From Rhodococcus pyridinivorans (GTDB lineage Bacteria; Actinomycetota; Actinomycetes; Mycobacteriales; Mycobacteriaceae), in the NCBI RefSeq assembly GCF_900105195.1, contig NZ_FNRX01000002.1, positions 4,774,001 through 4,838,000 of the forward strand: DNA of 64,000 nucleotides. Reading direction: 5' to 3'. Numbering within the stretch: position 1 is the stretch's first letter; each line of letters opens with the position of its first letter. Below the pieces are notes generated by a model. The model was not told where the DNA came from. It saw only the letters and a list, made by a program, of their open reading frames with translations, and did not search any database. Position numbers and translations under genes: made by a program. Positions 16,954-27,280 of this stretch are shown piece by piece.

Positions 16954-18015
16954 ATGACAGACATCGCAGTCGTCGGCTTCGCGCACGCTCCGCACGTGCG
17001 CGAGACGTTCGGCACCACCAACGGCGTCGAGATGCTCGTCCCGTGTTTCCAGGAGCTGTACGGCAAGCTCGGCATCACCAAGTCCGACATCGGTTTCTGG
17101 TGTTCGGGTTCCTCCGATTACCTTGCCGGACGAGCATTCTCGTTCATCTCGGCGATCGATGCGATCGGCGCCGTCCCGCCCATCAACGAATCGCACGTCG
17201 AGATGGATGCGGCCTGGGCGCTCTACGAGGCGTGGGTCAAGCTCATCACGGGTGAGGTCGACACCGCCCTCGTGTACGGCTTCGGCAAGTCCTCGGCCGG
17301 CACTCTGCGCCGAACCCTGTCCCTGCAGCTCGATCCGTACCTCGTGGCCCCTCTGGGCGTCGACTCCGTCTCGCTCGCGGGCCTGCAGGCCCGCCTGGGT
17401 CTCGAATCCGGTAAGTGGACCGACCGCGAGATGGCGGAGGTCGCGGTCCGTAGCCGCGCCGCCGCCAAGGACAATCCCAAGGCGCAACTCTCCGGCGACT
17501 TCGACATCGACGAACTGCTCGCCCAGCCGTACATCGCCGACCCGTTGCGTAAGCACGACTGCGCCCCCGTCACCGACGGCGCGGCCGCGATCGTCCTCGC
17601 GACCGGCGACCGGGCGCGCGAGCTGTGCGAGAACCCGGCGTGGATCACCGGGATCGAGCATCGCACCGATTCACCGAACTTCGGCGCACTCGATCTGACC
17701 GTCTCACCCTCGACCCGGGCCGCAGCGCAGGCCGTCACCGGCGGGGACACCGCCTTCGACGTCGCCGAGTTGCATGCACCGTTCACGCACCAGGAACTCA
17801 TCCTGCGCGAGGCGATCGGCCTGGGCGAGTCGACGACGATCAACCCGTCCGGTGGGCCGCTGACGGGCAACCCGATGTTCTCCGGCGGTCTCGAGCGCAT
17901 CGGTTACGCAGCGCAGGCGATCATGGACGGCACGGCCGGACGTGCACTCGCGCACGCGACGAGCGGTGCTGTGCTGCAACAGAATCTGGTAGCCGTTCTG
18001 GAGGGACGCAACTGA
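16954..18015 (+). CDS. ltp4: Ltp4, thiolase-like steroid side-chain aldolase
   Basis: A 353-residue thiolase-superfamily protein of the SCP-x/Ltp type. It lacks the Cys nucleophile and Cys-Gly-Gly motif of true thiolases, fitting a retro-aldol rather than a thiolytic function. FWCSGSSDYLAGRAFSF and GGPLTGNPMFSGGLERIG mark the fold. Rhodococcus ltp3/ltp4 are needed for degradation of C-24-branched sterol side chains. It is translationally coupled to ltp3 (TGATG overlap) and preceded by GAGCGGCGGA. Confidence 0.88.
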   Translation: MTDIAVVGFAHAPHVRETFGTTNGVEMLVPCFQELYGKLGITKSDIGFWCSGSSDYLAGRAFSFISAIDAIGAVPPINESHVEMDAAWALYEAWVKLITGEVDTALVYGFGKSSAGTLRRTLSLQLDPYLVAPLGVDSVSLAGLQARLGLESGKWTDREMAEVAVRSRAAAKDNPKAQLSGDFDIDELLAQPYIADPLRKHDCAPVTDGAAAIVLATGDRARELCENPAWITGIEHRTDSPNFGALDLTVSPSTRAAAQAVTGGDTAFDVAELHAPFTHQELILREAIGLGESTTINPSGGPLTGNPMFSGGLERIGYAAQAIMDGTAGRALAHATSGAVLQQNLVAVLEGRN

Positions 18016-19190
18016 TGGCGAAGCAACCCGCAGCTGTCCTCGGAACCGGGCAGACCCATTACGTCGCCAAGCGGCACGACGTGTCGATGTCCGGCCTCGT
18101 CCGCGAGGCGATCGACCGCGCCATGACGGACGCCCAGGTGGGCTGGGACGACATCGACGCCGTGGTGATCGGCAAGGCCCCCGACCTGTTCGAGGGCGTC
18201 ATGATGCCCGAACTGTCGATGGTCGACGCCATCGGCGCCACGGGCAAGCCGATGCTGCGCGTGCACACCGCCGGGTCCGTCGGGGGCTCGACGGCGAACG
18301 TCGCGGCAAGCCTCGTCCAGGCCGGCGTGCACCGCCGGGTACTCGCGGTGGCCTGGGAGAAGCAGTCCGAGTCGAACGCGATGTGGGCGCTGTCCACACC
18401 GGTCCCGTTCACCATGCCGGTCGGTGCCGGCGCGGGCGGCTACTTCGCGCCGCACGTCCGTTCGTACATCCGCCGGTCCGGTGCGCCCGAGCACATCGGG
18501 GCGATGGTCGCGGTCAAGGACCGCCTCAACGGCGCGAAGAATCCGTACGCGCATCTGAAGCAGCCCGACATCACGCTCGAGAAGGTGCAGGCCTCGCAGA
18601 TGCTGTGGGATCCGATCCGGTACGACGAGACGTGCCCGTCGTCCGACGGTGCGTGCGCGGTCGTGCTCGGCGACGAGGACACCGCGAAGGCCGCCGAGCA
18701 GGCCGGCCGCCGGGTGGCGTGGATCCATGCCACGGCGATGCGCACCGAACCCACCACCTACGCCGGGCGCGATCAGGTGAATCCGGAGGCCGGACGGGTC
18801 GCTGCCGCAGCACTGTGGAAGCAGGCCGGTATCACCGATCCGCTCGGCGAGATCGACTGCGCCGAGATCTACGTGCCGTTCTCGTGGTTCGAGCCGATGT
18901 GGCTCGAGAACCTCGGTTTCGCGTCCGAGGGGTCGGGGTGGAAACTCACCGAGGCCGGCGAGACGGCGATCGGCGGTCGGCTTCCGGTCAACATGTCCGG
19001 CGGCGTGCTCTGCTCCAACCCCATCGGGGCATCGGGCATGATCCGGTTCGCCGAAGCCGCGATCCAGGTGATGGGCACGGCGGGAGATCACCAGGTCGAC
19101 GGCGCCCGCAAGGCACTCGGACATGCCTACGGCGGTGGATCCCAGTACTTCTCCATGTGGGTGGTGGGCTCCGACCGGCCCACGAATTAG
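18015..19190 (+). CDS. ltp3: Ltp3, thiolase-like steroid side-chain aldolase
   Basis: A 391-residue partner of Ltp4. The segment where thiolases carry the nucleophilic Cys reads RVHTAGSVGGST, and the C-terminal GGVLCSNPIGASGMIRF replaces the usual His-Pro of the thiolase GHP motif. It therefore should not be a thiolase. Length equals that of Rv3523. The first base of its ATG is the last base of the ltp4 stop codon. Confidence 0.88.
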   Translation: MAKQPAAVLGTGQTHYVAKRHDVSMSGLVREAIDRAMTDAQVGWDDIDAVVIGKAPDLFEGVMMPELSMVDAIGATGKPMLRVHTAGSVGGSTANVAASLVQAGVHRRVLAVAWEKQSESNAMWALSTPVPFTMPVGAGAGGYFAPHVRSYIRRSGAPEHIGAMVAVKDRLNGAKNPYAHLKQPDITLEKVQASQMLWDPIRYDETCPSSDGACAVVLGDEDTAKAAEQAGRRVAWIHATAMRTEPTTYAGRDQVNPEAGRVAAAALWKQAGITDPLGEIDCAEIYVPFSWFEPMWLENLGFASEGSGWKLTEAGETAIGGRLPVNMSGGVLCSNPIGASGMIRFAEAAIQVMGTAGDHQVDGARKALGHAYGGGSQYFSMWVVGSDRPTN

Positions 19191-19198
19191 GAGGCATC

Positions 19199-20080
19199 AT
19201 GGTCTCGTTCACCGTCGGGGTCGCGATGACCCCACTCGACCAGCTCACCGGCATCGCGCAGACCGCCGAGGAGTGCGGATACACCTCGATCGCACTGCCC
19301 GACTCCCTGTTCTACATGGAGAAGCAGACGGTCGACTATCCGTACACCCCCGACGGTTCGCGGATGTGGACGCCCGACACCCCCTGGGTGGATCCGCTCA
19401 TCGCCGCGGCGTCGATGGCGGCGAGCACGTCGACGATCCGGTTCTACACCCAGGTGCTCAAGCTCGGCTCCCGCAATCCGGTGCTGCTGGCGCGGCAGGT
19501 CGGATCCGTTGCGAACCTCACCGGGAACCGGTTCGGACTGGGTGTCGGAATCGGCTGGGCGCCGGAGGAATTCGAGTGGTGCGGTGTGCCCTACGCGAAG
19601 CGCGGCAAGCGCGTCGACGAGATGATCGACGTTCTGAAGCTGATCCTCGACGGCGGCATGGTCGAACATCACGGCGAGTTCTACGACTTCGACCGGCTGC
19701 AGATGAGTCCCGCGCCCACCGCACCGGTACCGCTCTACGTCGGTGGGCACACCGAGGTGGCACTGCGTCGTGCGGCCCGGGTCGGTGACGGTTGGACGTC
19801 GGCGATGATCGGGTTCGACGATCTGGTCGGGGTCATCACCCGACTGCGCGAATTGCGGGCCGAGTACGGCCGCAGCAACCTGCCGTTCGAGATCCAGACG
19901 GTGTGCGTCGACAGGTTCGGTGGTTCCGGTTACGCCGAACTGGCCGACGCCGGGGTCACCGACATCATCGTGGTGCCGTGGATCTTCGACGGCCACGGTT
20001 TCGACTCCCCGCTCGAGGCGAAGCAGGAATCGCTGCGGAAGTTCGCCGACAAGTACATTCCCGGAAGGGATGCCGCATGA
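19199..20080 (+). CDS. F420-dependent LLM-class oxidoreductase
   Basis: A 293-residue luciferase-like oxidoreductase, different from the one at 14841. FTVGVAMTPLDQL, LGVGIGWAPEEFEWCGVPY and PLYVGGHTEVALRRAARVGDGW are F420-dependent family landmarks. AGGAGG precedes the ATG at 19199, 8 bp after ltp3, and the stop overlaps the next gene (ATGA), so it is the fourth gene of the OB-fold/ltp4/ltp3 operon. A reduction or oxidation linked to side-chain cleavage is inferred. Confidence 0.85.
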   Translation: MVSFTVGVAMTPLDQLTGIAQTAEECGYTSIALPDSLFYMEKQTVDYPYTPDGSRMWTPDTPWVDPLIAAASMAASTSTIRFYTQVLKLGSRNPVLLARQVGSVANLTGNRFGLGVGIGWAPEEFEWCGVPYAKRGKRVDEMIDVLKLILDGGMVEHHGEFYDFDRLQMSPAPTAPVPLYVGGHTEVALRRAARVGDGWTSAMIGFDDLVGVITRLRELRAEYGRSNLPFEIQTVCVDRFGGSGYAELADAGVTDIIVVPWIFDGHGFDSPLEAKQESLRKFADKYIPGRDAA

Positions 20081-20490
20081 GCGAGGAACACCCGGCGCGT
20101 ATCGCAGCGAAGGCGTCGCAGGCGGCGGCGAGCGGGAAACGCAAGGACGAGTGGCTCGCGCTGTTCGCGGAGAACGCGTGCGTCGAGGATCCGGTGGGTC
20201 CGTCCGGCTTCGATCCGGAGGGCAAGGGGCATCACGGTGCCGAGGCGATCGCGAAGTTCTACGACATGACCATCGCGAACACCGACAAGCTCGAGTTCCT
20301 CGTCGACGACGTGCTGGTGTGCGGCAACGAGTGCGTCAACATCGGCACGATCCGCACCACGATGGCGGGCAATCTCATCGACGCGGAGGGCGTGTTCGTC
20401 TACCGGGTCGACGACGACGGCAGGATCGTGTCGCTGCGTGCGTTCTGGGAAGTGGATCGCGCGATGAAGACTCTGCGGCCGGTCTCGTAG
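20077..20490 (+). CDS. SnoaL/ketosteroid isomerase-like NTF2-fold protein
   Basis: A 137-residue NTF2-fold protein. The early Trp-Leu-Ala-Leu-Phe-Ala, a DPVG loop and the late VSLRAFWEVDRAM helix/strand are typical of nuclear transport factor 2-like and ketosteroid isomerase-like proteins. It overlaps the preceding gene by 4 bp and ends the ltp operon. It might isomerise or hydrate a steroid intermediate, but no catalytic residue pair could be assigned with confidence. Confidence 0.8.
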   Translation: MSEEHPARIAAKASQAAASGKRKDEWLALFAENACVEDPVGPSGFDPEGKGHHGAEAIAKFYDMTIANTDKLEFLVDDVLVCGNECVNIGTIRTTMAGNLIDAEGVFVYRVDDDGRIVSLRAFWEVDRAMKTLRPVS

Positions 20491-20500
20491 CATCGGCGGT

Positions 20501-21076
20501 ATGCCGACCGCCGGAATCGTTCTCGCAGCAGGGGACGGCTCTCGGTTGGGTGGACGCGCGAAGGCGTTGCTCCCCCACCGTGGTGGCCGTCCCCTGCTGC
20601 ATACCGTCGTCGATGCACTGCTCGGCGGTGGCTGCGACGAGGTCGTGGTGGTAGTCGGGGCGTTCGGCGACGATGTGGCCGCCGCGTGCCCTACCGGAGC
20701 GACAGCGGTCTACAACCCCGACTGGACCGTCGGCATGTCGACATCCCTGCGCCGCGGGGTCGACGCGGCACGAGCCCACCACAGGGTTGCGCTCACCGTC
20801 GTCGACTTTCCCGGCATCACGGCCGATCTGGTGCGCCACGTCCTGGACGAGCACCGGCCGGGCACGGTCACGCTCCCCGTCTTCGGAGATCACCCCGGTC
20901 ATCCGGTGGTCTTCGACATCGCCGACGCGCTCGGCGCCGCCGCCGACGCCACCGGTGACGAGGGCGCGCGGTCCTTCCTCGCCCGCAATCGTGAACGCGT
21001 GCGGCGTCTCGACTGCACCGGGCTCGCCGACCCCGGAGACGTCGATACCCCCGAGGATCTTCGCCGCCTGACCTGA
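20501..21076 (+). CDS. MobA-like NTP transferase (molybdenum cofactor cytidylyl/guanylyltransferase type)
   Basis: A 191-residue nucleotidyltransferase. The N-terminal GIVLAAGDGSRLGGRAKALL is the nucleotide-binding signature of the MobA/MocA family, and a later DFPG loop holds the metal-binding Asp. Members transfer CMP or GMP to molybdopterin. It starts 10 bp after the NTF2-fold gene, so it may be read through from the ltp operon, though its function is unrelated. No molybdoenzyme gene is visible in this window. Confidence 0.8.
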   Translation: MPTAGIVLAAGDGSRLGGRAKALLPHRGGRPLLHTVVDALLGGGCDEVVVVVGAFGDDVAAACPTGATAVYNPDWTVGMSTSLRRGVDAARAHHRVALTVVDFPGITADLVRHVLDEHRPGTVTLPVFGDHPGHPVVFDIADALGAAADATGDEGARSFLARNRERVRRLDCTGLADPGDVDTPEDLRRLT

Positions 21077-21136
21077 TCGCATCGTCGCCCGGCGTGTCGG
21101 CGCCGCGTCCCGGTGACCGCTCGGAGAAGGTAGGGG

Positions 21137-22402
21137 GTGCCCTCCTGGATTCTCTACGCACTCGCAGCCGTCGGCAGTTTCACCGCCGGAACCGTCCTCG
21201 CCGCGCCGAGCGTCGACACCTATCCACTCGATACCGGGTTCGGTTTCGGTGCCGTGGAGACTTCGGGTATCACCGCGTCTGCCACGGGAGCGCTCGTCGC
21301 CGCGTCGATCGCGCTGTGGTTACGCCACCGGGTGGGCGCGCTCGGCGCCGTCGTGGCCGGAGCCGCACTCGTGGCGGTCGTCGCCCTGCCGGGTGCGTGG
21401 CGGTTCGACATGTACGTCTCGGCGGTCGGTGCAGGCCTGGTGCTCGGTGCCCTCGTCGTCTGCTGCGCCCGAACTGCGGGCACCCGGCTCCCCGCGGTGA
21501 TGACCGGTGGCGTCGTTGCCGCGCTGCTCACCGCGGAACCCGTCGCGGAATACCGGGAGTTCGCGGCCTCCTCGTCCGGAAGCGCCGTGTACCTCGAGGT
21601 GTCGGCGCAGCCCGCCAACACAGTGTGGACGGTTCTCTCGGTGACTGTCATCGCGGTGGCAACAGCGGCTCTCGTGATGCGTGCCGGTGCTCCCGATTCG
21701 GTCGACGAACGACGATGGGATGTGAGGGAAACGGTGGTCGGTATCGGCCTACCGCTCGTCGCCGTCGTGCTGTATCGGTCTCTTCACAGTGCCGTGTGGT
21801 CTCCGGATGCGAGTCCCGGCGGGAACGGGCGATGGCTGTGGGGCATCGTCGCTGTCCCACTCGTGATCGGTGCTGCCCTGTGGCTGCGCGAGAGAAGCGG
21901 AGCGGTCCTGCTCGCCGCCTTCGCGGTGGCCGTCGCCGCGGGTACCGCTCCCTCGTGGATTCCCGGCGGATGGTTCCTGCCGGCCGTGATGGTCGTGCTC
22001 GCCGCCGTCGGCGCGTGGCTGGGCCGTCGCGCGCCGAGGCCGACGGCCGGAGTGGGCGTGCTCGCGTTCGTCACGATCACGGCGATCTTCACTCGTGCGC
22101 CCTGGGACAACGTCCACCTCCTGGCGACCTTCTTCGTTCTTCCGGTGGCAGCCGCGTACACGATCAGCGCGGCACTACCGTCGACGAGCGCAGTCACCGC
22201 CGCGTCCTTCTCGCTGCCCGCCGTGATGGCGTTGCCTCTGCTCACCCGATTCGGATGGACCGCCTACACGCCTCTCACCGATTCTCCGTCCGGGTGGACG
22301 CCGGACTCGTGGACGGTTCTCACGACCGGTGTATCGGTAGCCGGTGTGCTCGCGGCGGGGGCCGCGATGTGGTGGATCGGCCGCAGGTCCGAGGTCCTGT
22401 AG
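21137..22402 (+). CDS. Polytopic membrane protein of unknown function
   Basis: A 421-residue protein with about eleven to twelve hydrophobic segments separated by short Arg-rich loops (for example WLRERSG, WLGRRAPRP). No transporter signature was recognised. GTG at 21137 is used because GAAGGTAGGGG lies upstream and the first transmembrane segment starts directly (PSWILYALAAVGSF). It ends just before a bidirectional terminator shared with cyp125. Confidence 0.7.
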   Translation: MPSWILYALAAVGSFTAGTVLAAPSVDTYPLDTGFGFGAVETSGITASATGALVAASIALWLRHRVGALGAVVAGAALVAVVALPGAWRFDMYVSAVGAGLVLGALVVCCARTAGTRLPAVMTGGVVAALLTAEPVAEYREFAASSSGSAVYLEVSAQPANTVWTVLSVTVIAVATAALVMRAGAPDSVDERRWDVRETVVGIGLPLVAVVLYRSLHSAVWSPDASPGGNGRWLWGIVAVPLVIGAALWLRERSGAVLLAAFAVAVAAGTAPSWIPGGWFLPAVMVVLAAVGAWLGRRAPRPTAGVGVLAFVTITAIFTRAPWDNVHLLATFFVLPVAAAYTISAALPSTSAVTAASFSLPAVMALPLLTRFGWTAYTPLTDSPSGWTPDSWTVLTTGVSVAGVLAAGAAMWWIGRRSEVL

Positions 22403-22417
22403 ACGACACGGGATGTG

Positions 22418-22455
22418 CGAGGTCCCCGGGCGCGCAGGGGCGGCCGGGGACCTCG
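22418..22455. terminator. Bidirectional terminator, membrane gene/cyp125
   Basis: CGAGGTCCCCGG (22418-22429) pairs with CCGGGGACCTCG (22444-22455), a perfect 12-bp stem between two convergent genes. A tandem GTTCGGTTCGGTC repeat follows up to the cyp125 stop. Confidence 0.8.
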
Positions 22456-22484
22456 ATGTTCGGTTCGGTCGGTGTTCGGTTCGG

Positions 22485-23738
22485 TCAGTGCTGGACCGGG
22501 CACCCACCCGAGGTCTTGTAGTCGACCTGGAATTCCTTGATGCCGTTGAGCCAGCCCGACCGCAGACGGTGCGGGTCGCCGATCTTCGTGATGTCCGGGA
22601 TGTGATCGGCGATCGCGTTGAAGATCAGGTCGATCTCCATACGTGCGAGGTTCGCGCCCAGGCAGTAGTGCGCGCCCGTTCCACCGAATGCCAGGTGCGG
22701 GTTGGGATCACGAAGGATGTCGAACTCGCGGGGGTTGTCGAACACTTCTTCGTCGTTGTTGGCCGACGCGTACAGCATGACGACGCGATCGCCCTTCTTG
22801 ATCGTCTGCCCGCCGAGTTCGGTGTCCTCGAGGGCGGTGCGCTGGAACGACGTGACCGGGGTGGCCCAGCGGATGATCTCGTCGGCGGCGGTCTTCGGCC
22901 GGTCGCGCTTGAAGATCTCCCACTGCTCCGGATTGTCGAGGAACGCCACCATGCCGTGGGTGATCGCGTTGCGGGTGGTCTCGTTGCCGGCCACCGCGAG
23001 CACGATGAAGAAGAAGCCGAACTCCTCGGGAGCGAGTTCGTCACCGTCGATGTCGGCCTCGATGAGGGTGGTGACGATGTCGTCGGCCGGGTTCTCCTTG
23101 CGGGCCGCGGCCATCTGGTAGGCGTACCCGAGGACTTCCATGGACGCTGCCGCCGGATCGGCGGTGTTGTCCGGATCGTCGTAGCCCGTCATCTGGTTGG
23201 ACCACTCGAAGAGCTTGGCGCGATCCTCCTGCGGCACACCGATGAGGTCGGCGATCGCCTGCAGCGGCAGTTCCGCGGCGATCTGCGTGACGAAGTCGCC
23301 CCGACCGGCCTGGCAGGCCTCCTGGACGATCATCTTGGAGCGACGGTCGAGCTCGTCGCGCAGGCCGTTGATCGCACGGGGCGTGAAGCCTCGGGCGACG
23401 AGTTTGCGCAGCTTGGTGTGCTCGGGGGCGTCCTTGTTGAGCAGGACGTGACGTTGCAGCTCGACGGCCTCACGAGGAATGTCGTCGTTGAACCGCGGAA
23501 TCGCAGTGTTCTCCCAGTTGGAGAACACGTCGCTCCGGCGGGAGACCTCTCGGACCTCCTCGTGCCGGGAGACAACCCAGAAACCCTCGTCGTGGAAACC
23601 ACCGACGTCGGGAGACTTCTTGTTCCACCACACCGGTGCCGTCTTACGCAGTTCCGCGAACTCTTCGAACGGCATACGGTCTGCGTACAGATCGGGGTCG
23701 GTGAAGTCGATGTCTTCGGGGATGTTCGGCTGCGCCAC
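22485..23738 (-). CDS. cyp125: CYP125, steroid C26/27 monooxygenase (cytochrome P450)
   Basis: A 417-residue soluble P450. The I-helix oxygen site AGNETTRN, the ExxR in DEIIRWA and the heme loop FGGTGAHYCLGANLAR are all intact. CYP125 oxidises the terminal methyl of cholesterol or cholestenone to the 26-acid, the first step of side-chain catabolism. GTG at 23738 has GGAGAG before it. It diverges from fadA5 across two KstR sites, the arrangement of Rv3545c/Rv3546. Electrons probably come from a ferredoxin such as FdxD. Confidence 0.92.
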   Translation of the reverse strand: MAQPNIPEDIDFTDPDLYADRMPFEEFAELRKTAPVWWNKKSPDVGGFHDEGFWVVSRHEEVREVSRRSDVFSNWENTAIPRFNDDIPREAVELQRHVLLNKDAPEHTKLRKLVARGFTPRAINGLRDELDRRSKMIVQEACQAGRGDFVTQIAAELPLQAIADLIGVPQEDRAKLFEWSNQMTGYDDPDNTADPAAASMEVLGYAYQMAAARKENPADDIVTTLIEADIDGDELAPEEFGFFFIVLAVAGNETTRNAITHGMVAFLDNPEQWEIFKRDRPKTAADEIIRWATPVTSFQRTALEDTELGGQTIKKGDRVVMLYASANNDEEVFDNPREFDILRDPNPHLAFGGTGAHYCLGANLARMEIDLIFNAIADHIPDITKIGDPHRLRSGWLNGIKEFQVDYKTSGGCPVQH

Positions 23739-23778
23739 TGATATCTCTCCTGCCCTGGCGAGTACCGCTCGCGTGATT

Positions 23779-25082
<1,304 letters not shown>

Positions 25083-25083
25083 C

Positions 25084-25557
25084 ATGGGCACCGAAGCGGC
25101 GCCGAAGGGCCTCGACTCGAAGGCCACGATCTCGATCATCAAGTGGATGTCGCGGTTCAACGTCGCGGCGTACCGGGCGACCGGCGGTCGCATCGGCGGG
25201 AAGTGGCGCGTGGGAAGCGCCTTCCCGTGGGGCATCCCGGTGTGCCTGGTGACCACGATCGGGCGGAAGACCGGGCAACCGCGAACGGTCCCGCTGCTGT
25301 TCCTCGAGGACGGCGACAAGGTGGTCCTCGTCGCCTCCCAGGGAGGACTGCCCAAGCACCCCTTGTGGTTCCGCAACATCCAGGCGAACCCGGAGACCAC
25401 GGTGCAGATCAAGTCGCGCATCCGGACCATGCGGGCGCGGGTCGCGAGCGACGAGGAACGAGCGGCCTACTGGCCACGTCTGACGGCGATGTACCCGGAC
25501 TTCGACAACTACCAGTCGTGGACCGACCGTGTGATTCCCGTCGTCGTGTGCGAGTGA
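25084..25557 (+). CDS. Deazaflavin (F420)-dependent nitroreductase family protein, Rv3547/Ddn-like
   Basis: A 157-residue split-barrel protein. LVTTIGRKTGQPRTVPLLFL and VASQGGLPKHPLWFRNI are the F420-binding hallmarks of the Ddn family. In mycobacteria Ddn (Rv3547) follows fadA5 and is better known for activating nitroimidazoles; its natural role is likely F420H2-dependent reduction of a quinone or other substrate. It is coupled to fadA5 with a 1-bp gap and so lies under KstR control. Confidence 0.88.
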   Translation: MGTEAAPKGLDSKATISIIKWMSRFNVAAYRATGGRIGGKWRVGSAFPWGIPVCLVTTIGRKTGQPRTVPLLFLEDGDKVVLVASQGGLPKHPLWFRNIQANPETTVQIKSRIRTMRARVASDEERAAYWPRLTAMYPDFDNYQSWTDRVIPVVVCE

Positions 25558-25647
25558 GCGTCCCTCCCGGCACGGTTCGCCGGGACGGTCCCGTGCGGGA
25601 ATACTGAGTCTCGTACGTCCAGGTTCTCGACGAAGGGATGTCGCACG

Positions 25648-26307
25648 ATGGAAACCACCGATCACGACAAGGTGCTCGACCGGCGGGAAATCGCGGCCGC
25701 GCTGCTCCGGGCGCTCGAACGACGCCACGAGGTGCTCGACGTGATCGTCGAGAGCAAGGATCGGGGCGACGCGGTCGCGAAGCTCGCCTCGCTGCTCGAC
25801 ACCGACGAGTTCTGCGCGGAGGCCGTGCTGAACCTTCCGTTCCGCCGTCTGACCCAGGCGGAGCGGAAGAAGATCCGTGAAGAACTCGACGATCTCGATG
25901 CGGTGCTGCAGTGGACGACAGCGGCGCGTCCGTACGCGACCGGCGCGCATTTCCGGTTGCGGCCCATTTCCCACAGCGCGGCCGACACGGCGCTGTTCAA
26001 GCAGCGCTGCGCCGACCAGCTGGGTGACGACAGCGACGAACAGGTCGAATCCGAGCGGCAGCGCGGCAGCGAGCTGATGGACGACGAGTCCGGCATGTGG
26101 CTTGTGGCCGAAGATCTTTCGGGCGACGAGCCGAAGGCCATCGGGTTCGCGTTCGGCGAGCTGACCGGCAACGAGGTCGAGGTGCGGATCTGGGTGCATC
26201 CCGAGTTCCGCAAGCAGGGTTACGGCACCGCCACGCTCAAGCAGGCACGTTCCGAACTCGCTGCCTACTTCCCCGGCTCCACCCTCATCGTCCGCACGCC
26301 CGCCTAG
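25648..26307 (+). CDS. GyrA coiled-coil-like domain fused to GNAT acetyltransferase
   Basis: A 219-residue two-part protein. Residues about 10-85 are helical and resemble the coiled-coil/tower region of DNA gyrase subunit A (…RRLTQAERKKIREELDDL; compare the RRL-ALERQRI pattern of GyrA). Residues about 100-219 form a GNAT-like domain: FRLRPIS opening strand, WLVAEDL, IGFAFGEL and the acetyl-CoA loop HPEFRKQGYGTATL. No DNA-cleavage tyrosine domain is present. The likely role is N-acetyltransfer with a helical docking module; the target is unknown. It is not linked to sterol genes and has its own terminator. Confidence 0.72.
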   Translation: METTDHDKVLDRREIAAALLRALERRHEVLDVIVESKDRGDAVAKLASLLDTDEFCAEAVLNLPFRRLTQAERKKIREELDDLDAVLQWTTAARPYATGAHFRLRPISHSAADTALFKQRCADQLGDDSDEQVESERQRGSELMDDESGMWLVAEDLSGDEPKAIGFAFGELTGNEVEVRIWVHPEFRKQGYGTATLKQARSELAAYFPGSTLIVRTPA

Positions 26308-26325
26308 AGCGGCGACGCCGTCCGT

Positions 26326-26358
26326 GCGCGTTTCCGGTGATGACCACCGGAAACGCGC
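26326..26358. terminator. Bidirectional terminator, GNAT gene/SDR
   Basis: GCGCGTTTCCGGTG (26326-26339) pairs perfectly with CACCGGAAACGCGC (26345-26358), loop ATGAC, between convergent genes. Confidence 0.85.
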
Positions 26359-26365
26359 GGGGACA

Positions 26366-27280
26366 TCACGCTCCGTAGACCGGCGTCGGCGGCTGCGACG
26401 CTGCGATCAGCTTCTCGACGACGGGACCGAGTTCCTTCGGATCCCAACGGTCGCCCTTGTCGATCGCCTCACCGTGGCGCCACCCGTCGGCCAGCGACAC
26501 CTTGCCGCCCTCGGCCTCGAACACGCGACCGGTCACGTCCTTCGCTTCGGCACTGCCGAGCCACACGACCAGCGGCGAGACGTTCTCCGGCGCCATGGCG
26601 TCGAAACCCTCTTCGGGTGCGGCCATCATCTCGGCCATCGCGCCACCGGCCCCGACGGTCATGCGGGTGCGCGCCGAGGGTGCGATCGCGTTGACGGTTA
26701 CCCCGTAGCGGCCGAATTCGGCTGCGGCCTGGATCGTGAGCGTCGCGATACCGGCCTTGGCGGCGGCGTAGTTGCCCTGGCCGATGCTGCCCATCAGGCC
26801 GGCACCCGAGCTGGTGTTGATGATGCGGGCGTCGACGGGGTTGCCGGCCTTGGCCTCGGCGCGCCAGTAGGTCATGGCGTGACGCATCGGCGCGAAGTGC
26901 CCCTTGAGGTGCACGCGGATGACCGCGTCCCACTCCTCTTCGCTCATGTTGGCGAGCATGCGGTCGCGCAGGAATCCGGCGTTGTTGACGAGCACGTCGA
27001 GCCGGCCGAAGTTGTCGAGGGCGGTCCTGACGAGGTTCTCGGCGCCGGCCCAGTCGGCGACGTCGTCGCCGTTGACGGCGGCCTCTCCCCCGGCCGCACG
27101 GATCTCCTCGACGACCAGCTCACCGGGGCTCTCCCCCGTGGCGGTTCCGTCACTGCCGACACCGATGTCGTTGACGACGACCTTGGCGCCTTCCGCGGCG
27201 AATGCCAGGGCATGCGCGCGACCGAGGCCTCGTCCGGCGCCGGTCACGATGACGACGCGCCCGTCCAGCAGTCCACTCAC
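26366..27280 (-). CDS. Short-chain dehydrogenase, Rv3548c-like
   Basis: A 304-residue SDR of the multifunctional-enzyme type. TGAGRGLGRAHALAFA (NAD site), NNAGFLRDRM, NTSSGAG and GNYAAAKAG with Tyr/Lys are present. In M. tuberculosis the Rv3548c/Rv3549c pair belongs to the KstR2 (ring C/D) regulon, and the same pairing and the KstR2-type site upstream are seen here. It likely oxidises a hydroxyacyl-CoA of ring or side-chain breakdown. It starts with GTG at 27280, overlapping the upstream SDR stop (GTGA). Confidence 0.85.
   Translation of the reverse strand: MSGLLDGRVVIVTGAGRGLGRAHALAFAAEGAKVVVNDIGVGSDGTATGESPGELVVEEIRAAGGEAAVNGDDVADWAGAENLVRTALDNFGRLDVLVNNAGFLRDRMLANMSEEEWDAVIRVHLKGHFAPMRHAMTYWRAEAKAGNPVDARIINTSSGAGLMGSIGQGNYAAAKAGIATLTIQAAAEFGRYGVTVNAIAPSARTRMTVGAGGAMAEMMAAPEEGFDAMAPENVSPLVVWLGSAEAKDVTGRVFEAEGGKVSLADGWRHGEAIDKGDRWDPKELGPVVEKLIAASQPPTPVYGA

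Noticed and set aside
22456..22486. GTTCGGTTCGGTC tandem repeat near cyp125 stop
   Set aside because: Only two units in non-coding DNA after a terminator; no sign of a mobile element or CRISPR.
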